Shown here: piece after piece, positions 62,592-64,000 of the stretch
Position numbering within the stretch: position 1 is the first letter of the stretch
Layout of the letters: every line of letters begins with the position of its first letter
Source of the DNA: an uncultured Sphingomonas sp.
GTDB lineage: Bacteria > Pseudomonadota > Alphaproteobacteria > Sphingomonadales > Sphingomonadaceae
Assembly: GCF_913774285.1 (NCBI RefSeq)
Contig: NZ_CAJYHX010000025.1
Location: forward strand, 173,125 to 237,124
Length of the DNA: 64,000 nt
Direction of reading: 5' to 3'
Notes under the pieces: generated by a model
Told to the model about the DNA's origin: nothing
What the model saw: the letters and a program-made list of their open reading frames with translations, nothing else
Databases searched by the model: none
Program-made: the position numbers and the translations under genes

Positions 62592-63428
62592 ATGTCCATT
62601 GGTATCAGCCTGATCGTTCTGGTCGCTGCGGTCCTCCATGCGAGCTGGAACGCCCTTCTGCGCGGAGGCGGCGACCGGCTCTGGTCGATGACGGTCATGT
62701 GCATCGCCATCGCAATTGCCTGTGCCCTGATGGCCCCCTTCTTACCGGTTCCCGCAAGGGCGAGTTGGGGCTGCGTTGCCTTGTCAGCGCTGCTCCATAC
62801 CGGATACAACCTCTTCCTTGTACGGACCTACCGGGAAGGCGATCTCGGGCAGACCTACCCGATCGCGCGCGGGGCCTCGCCGCTTTTGGTTTCGCTCGGC
62901 GCGGCAATCTTCGCGCGCGAGCTGCCCGACGTACTCAGCCTGACGGGCGTGCTGCTGGTATCGGGCGGGATCGTCGCACTGGCCTTCCAAGGCCGAGCCA
63001 TCGGGCGAAAAACCTTGCTCTTCGCGCTAGGAACCGGCTGCTTCATCGGCGCCTACAGCGTGACCGACGGGCTGGGCGTCCGGTTGTCAGGCGCACCGCT
63101 GGGCTACACCGTATGGATGTGCCTGTCGTGGGGCCTGCTCGCGCCGGCGAGCTACATCATGCTGCGCGATGCCCGCACCCTGGTGCGCGGGCGACAGGAG
63201 ATGCTGGTAGCGGCTGGTGGTGGGCTTGCCTCGCTTCTGGCGTACGGCATCGTCATCTTCGCCATGGCTCGTAGCGCGATGGGACCAGTGTCGGCACTGC
63301 GCGAGACAAGCGTCGTCTTCGCCGCCGTGATTGGACGCATCTTCCTTCGCGAAAGCCTAAGCCGCTATCGGATTACGGCCTGCCTGGTAGTTGCAACAGG
63401 CGCGGTTCTGATCGGCCATGCGGGTTGA
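62592..63428 (+). CDS. EamA/DMT-family transporter
   Basis: The 278-residue protein has about ten hydrophobic helices in two homologous halves, with HASWNALLRGG and RTYREGDLGQTYPIARGASPLLV in the first, and SALRETSVVFAAVIGRIFLRE in the second. These are EamA signatures of drug/metabolite exporters in the inner membrane. The substrate is unknown. It is followed by a tRNA fragment, so it may be the last gene of the segment. Confidence 0.9.
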   Translation: MSIGISLIVLVAAVLHASWNALLRGGGDRLWSMTVMCIAIAIACALMAPFLPVPARASWGCVALSALLHTGYNLFLVRTYREGDLGQTYPIARGASPLLVSLGAAIFARELPDVLSLTGVLLVSGGIVALAFQGRAIGRKTLLFALGTGCFIGAYSVTDGLGVRLSGAPLGYTVWMCLSWGLLAPASYIMLRDARTLVRGRQEMLVAAGGGLASLLAYGIVIFAMARSAMGPVSALRETSVVFAAVIGRIFLRESLSRYRITACLVVATGAVLIGHAG

Positions 63429-63582
63429 CGACACATGCGATTGGATTGAGCCGATCGTACAAAATCGTGCTGCTCGCCATTCTCGAACCCGGTTCCTTTC
63501 GAGAATATTGGCAATTGCCATCTGCATCATAAGAGCTGCTGCGCAAACTTTCCAACAAAGGCTTCTACCCCGTGCTGAGAAA

Positions 63583-63631
63583 GCGCCCTCTCACGGCGAA
63601 AACACGGGTTCGAGTCCCGTAGGGGTCACCA
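63583..63631 (+). repeat. 3' fragment of tRNA-Glu(CTC), attachment-site remnant
   Basis: The segment carries the anticodon loop CTCTCAC within a 4-bp stem, a full T arm (ACGGG-TTCGAGT-CCCGT), the acceptor 3' strand (AGGGGTC) and ACCA, but no 5' half: the needed GACCCC/GGCCCC and D arm are missing upstream. It was probably produced by integration into a tRNA-Glu gene. It is not a functional tRNA. Confidence 0.85.
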
Positions 63632-63697
63632 GCCTTTTCAAAGGCTTAGCTACTAAATGTCTGCACTAACGTGCAACTTACTGCAAATTCACTGCAA
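63631..63697 (+). repeat. Hairpin and phased TGCAA repeats beside the tRNA-Glu fragment
   Basis: AGCCTTT-TC-AAAGGCT (63631-63646) is a perfect inverted repeat starting at the last base of CCA. Then TGCAC (63662) and TGCAA at 63672, 63682 and 63693 follow at 10, 10 and 11 bp spacing, one helical turn apart. Such phased short repeats beside a tRNA end resemble arm-type recombinase sites at the edge of an element that would extend beyond the window. Confidence 0.55.
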
Positions 63698-64000
63698 AAC
63701 CGTAGCTGGAAATCGGCGGACTTTCACGGATTGTTCTAGGGCCCCGCGGCGTTGATATCCGCAGCTGGCGAAACGCTGGCGAGTGTCTGATTCGCACGCC
63801 AGACTCAGCCTTTCCACCTTCCTTTGGGATATCCGTCGGCCACCATCACGGGCGCATCGCTCCCGGCACGTTGCGACCAATTTAAGCCGTTCCCATCGGC
63901 GGGTGGGAACGACCGCTAGGGCCGAAAGCGGGCATTGGCGGCCCCCATCGCTTGATCGGCGGTAGCGCCCAGGAATCGATTTTCGCACTGGCTGCTGTCG
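63698..64000. other. Right end of window without a recognisable gene
   Basis: Short open frames exist on both strands but none has a family signature, a ribosome site or convincing codon use. An integrase gene expected next to the phased repeats would have to start beyond 64000. Confidence 0.4.

Overview
The window is GC-rich, densely packed, largely operonic DNA of the kind found in sphingomonads (Sphingomonadaceae, Alphaproteobacteria). That placement is inferred from gene families, not from a marker gene. The clues are a Caulobacter-type TonB receptor next to a tryptophan-halogenase-like flavoprotein, an EcfG general-stress sigma factor with its typical promoter, HWE-type kinase signalling, and a trb conjugation cluster of the kind carried by alphaproteobacterial integrative elements. 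No rRNA, complete tRNA or CRISPR array was seen.

Left part (1-14 kb). A hybrid kinase cut by the window edge is followed by a degenerate receiver protein, a MarR regulator with an NmrA-type oxidoreductase, and a translationally coupled SDR dehydrogenase/GH15 glucoamylase-like pair. After a broken epimerase gene, the minus strand carries a complete Mrp/Pha-type cation/proton antiporter operon (phaAB-C-D-E-F-G) that ends in a TrkA-domain potassium channel.

Signalling block (14-28.9 kb). ecfG has a perfect GGAAC-N16-CGTT promoter, suggesting autoregulation. Next on the minus strand is a chemosensory operon: soluble receptor with two signalling tips, triple-CheW protein, CheB, CheR, CheA, a STAS-like protein, CheY-like receiver, CheC and a hybrid kinase. 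No flagellar or pilus genes are nearby, so its output is unknown. A single-domain receiver converges on an HWE kinase, followed by a CsbD protein that also has a perfect EcfG-type promoter, and a DUF1543 protein.

Metabolic block (28.9-40.7 kb). It holds a FAD/NAD(P)-binding protein, a decayed second copy of the ecfG 3' end, a TonB receptor with halogenase-like partner, a HAD-IIB phosphatase, and a three-subunit molybdenum hydroxylase (paoABC-like).

Mobile block (40.7-55.7 kb). A thoroughly decayed tyrosine integrase with flanking GGGCCAC repeats and an 11-G tract is followed by hipBA and a complete mating-pair cluster (traG, a ribbon-helix-helix gene, trbB-C-D-E-J-L-F-G-I, DUF2274). No relaxase, replication or partition genes lie beside traG. 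Instead a 3' fragment of tRNA-Arg(CCG) lies about 270 bp upstream of it.

Right part (55.7-64 kb). An AraC regulator diverges from an aromatic-acid-exporter-type operon (FUSC, DUF1656, HlyD, NodT outer-membrane factor). Two VOC proteins and an EamA transporter follow. The segment closes with a 3' fragment of tRNA-Glu(CTC) and helically phased TGCAA repeats, which look like the edge of another integrated element. Together the 40.7-64 kb region looks like stacked, partly eroded insertions.
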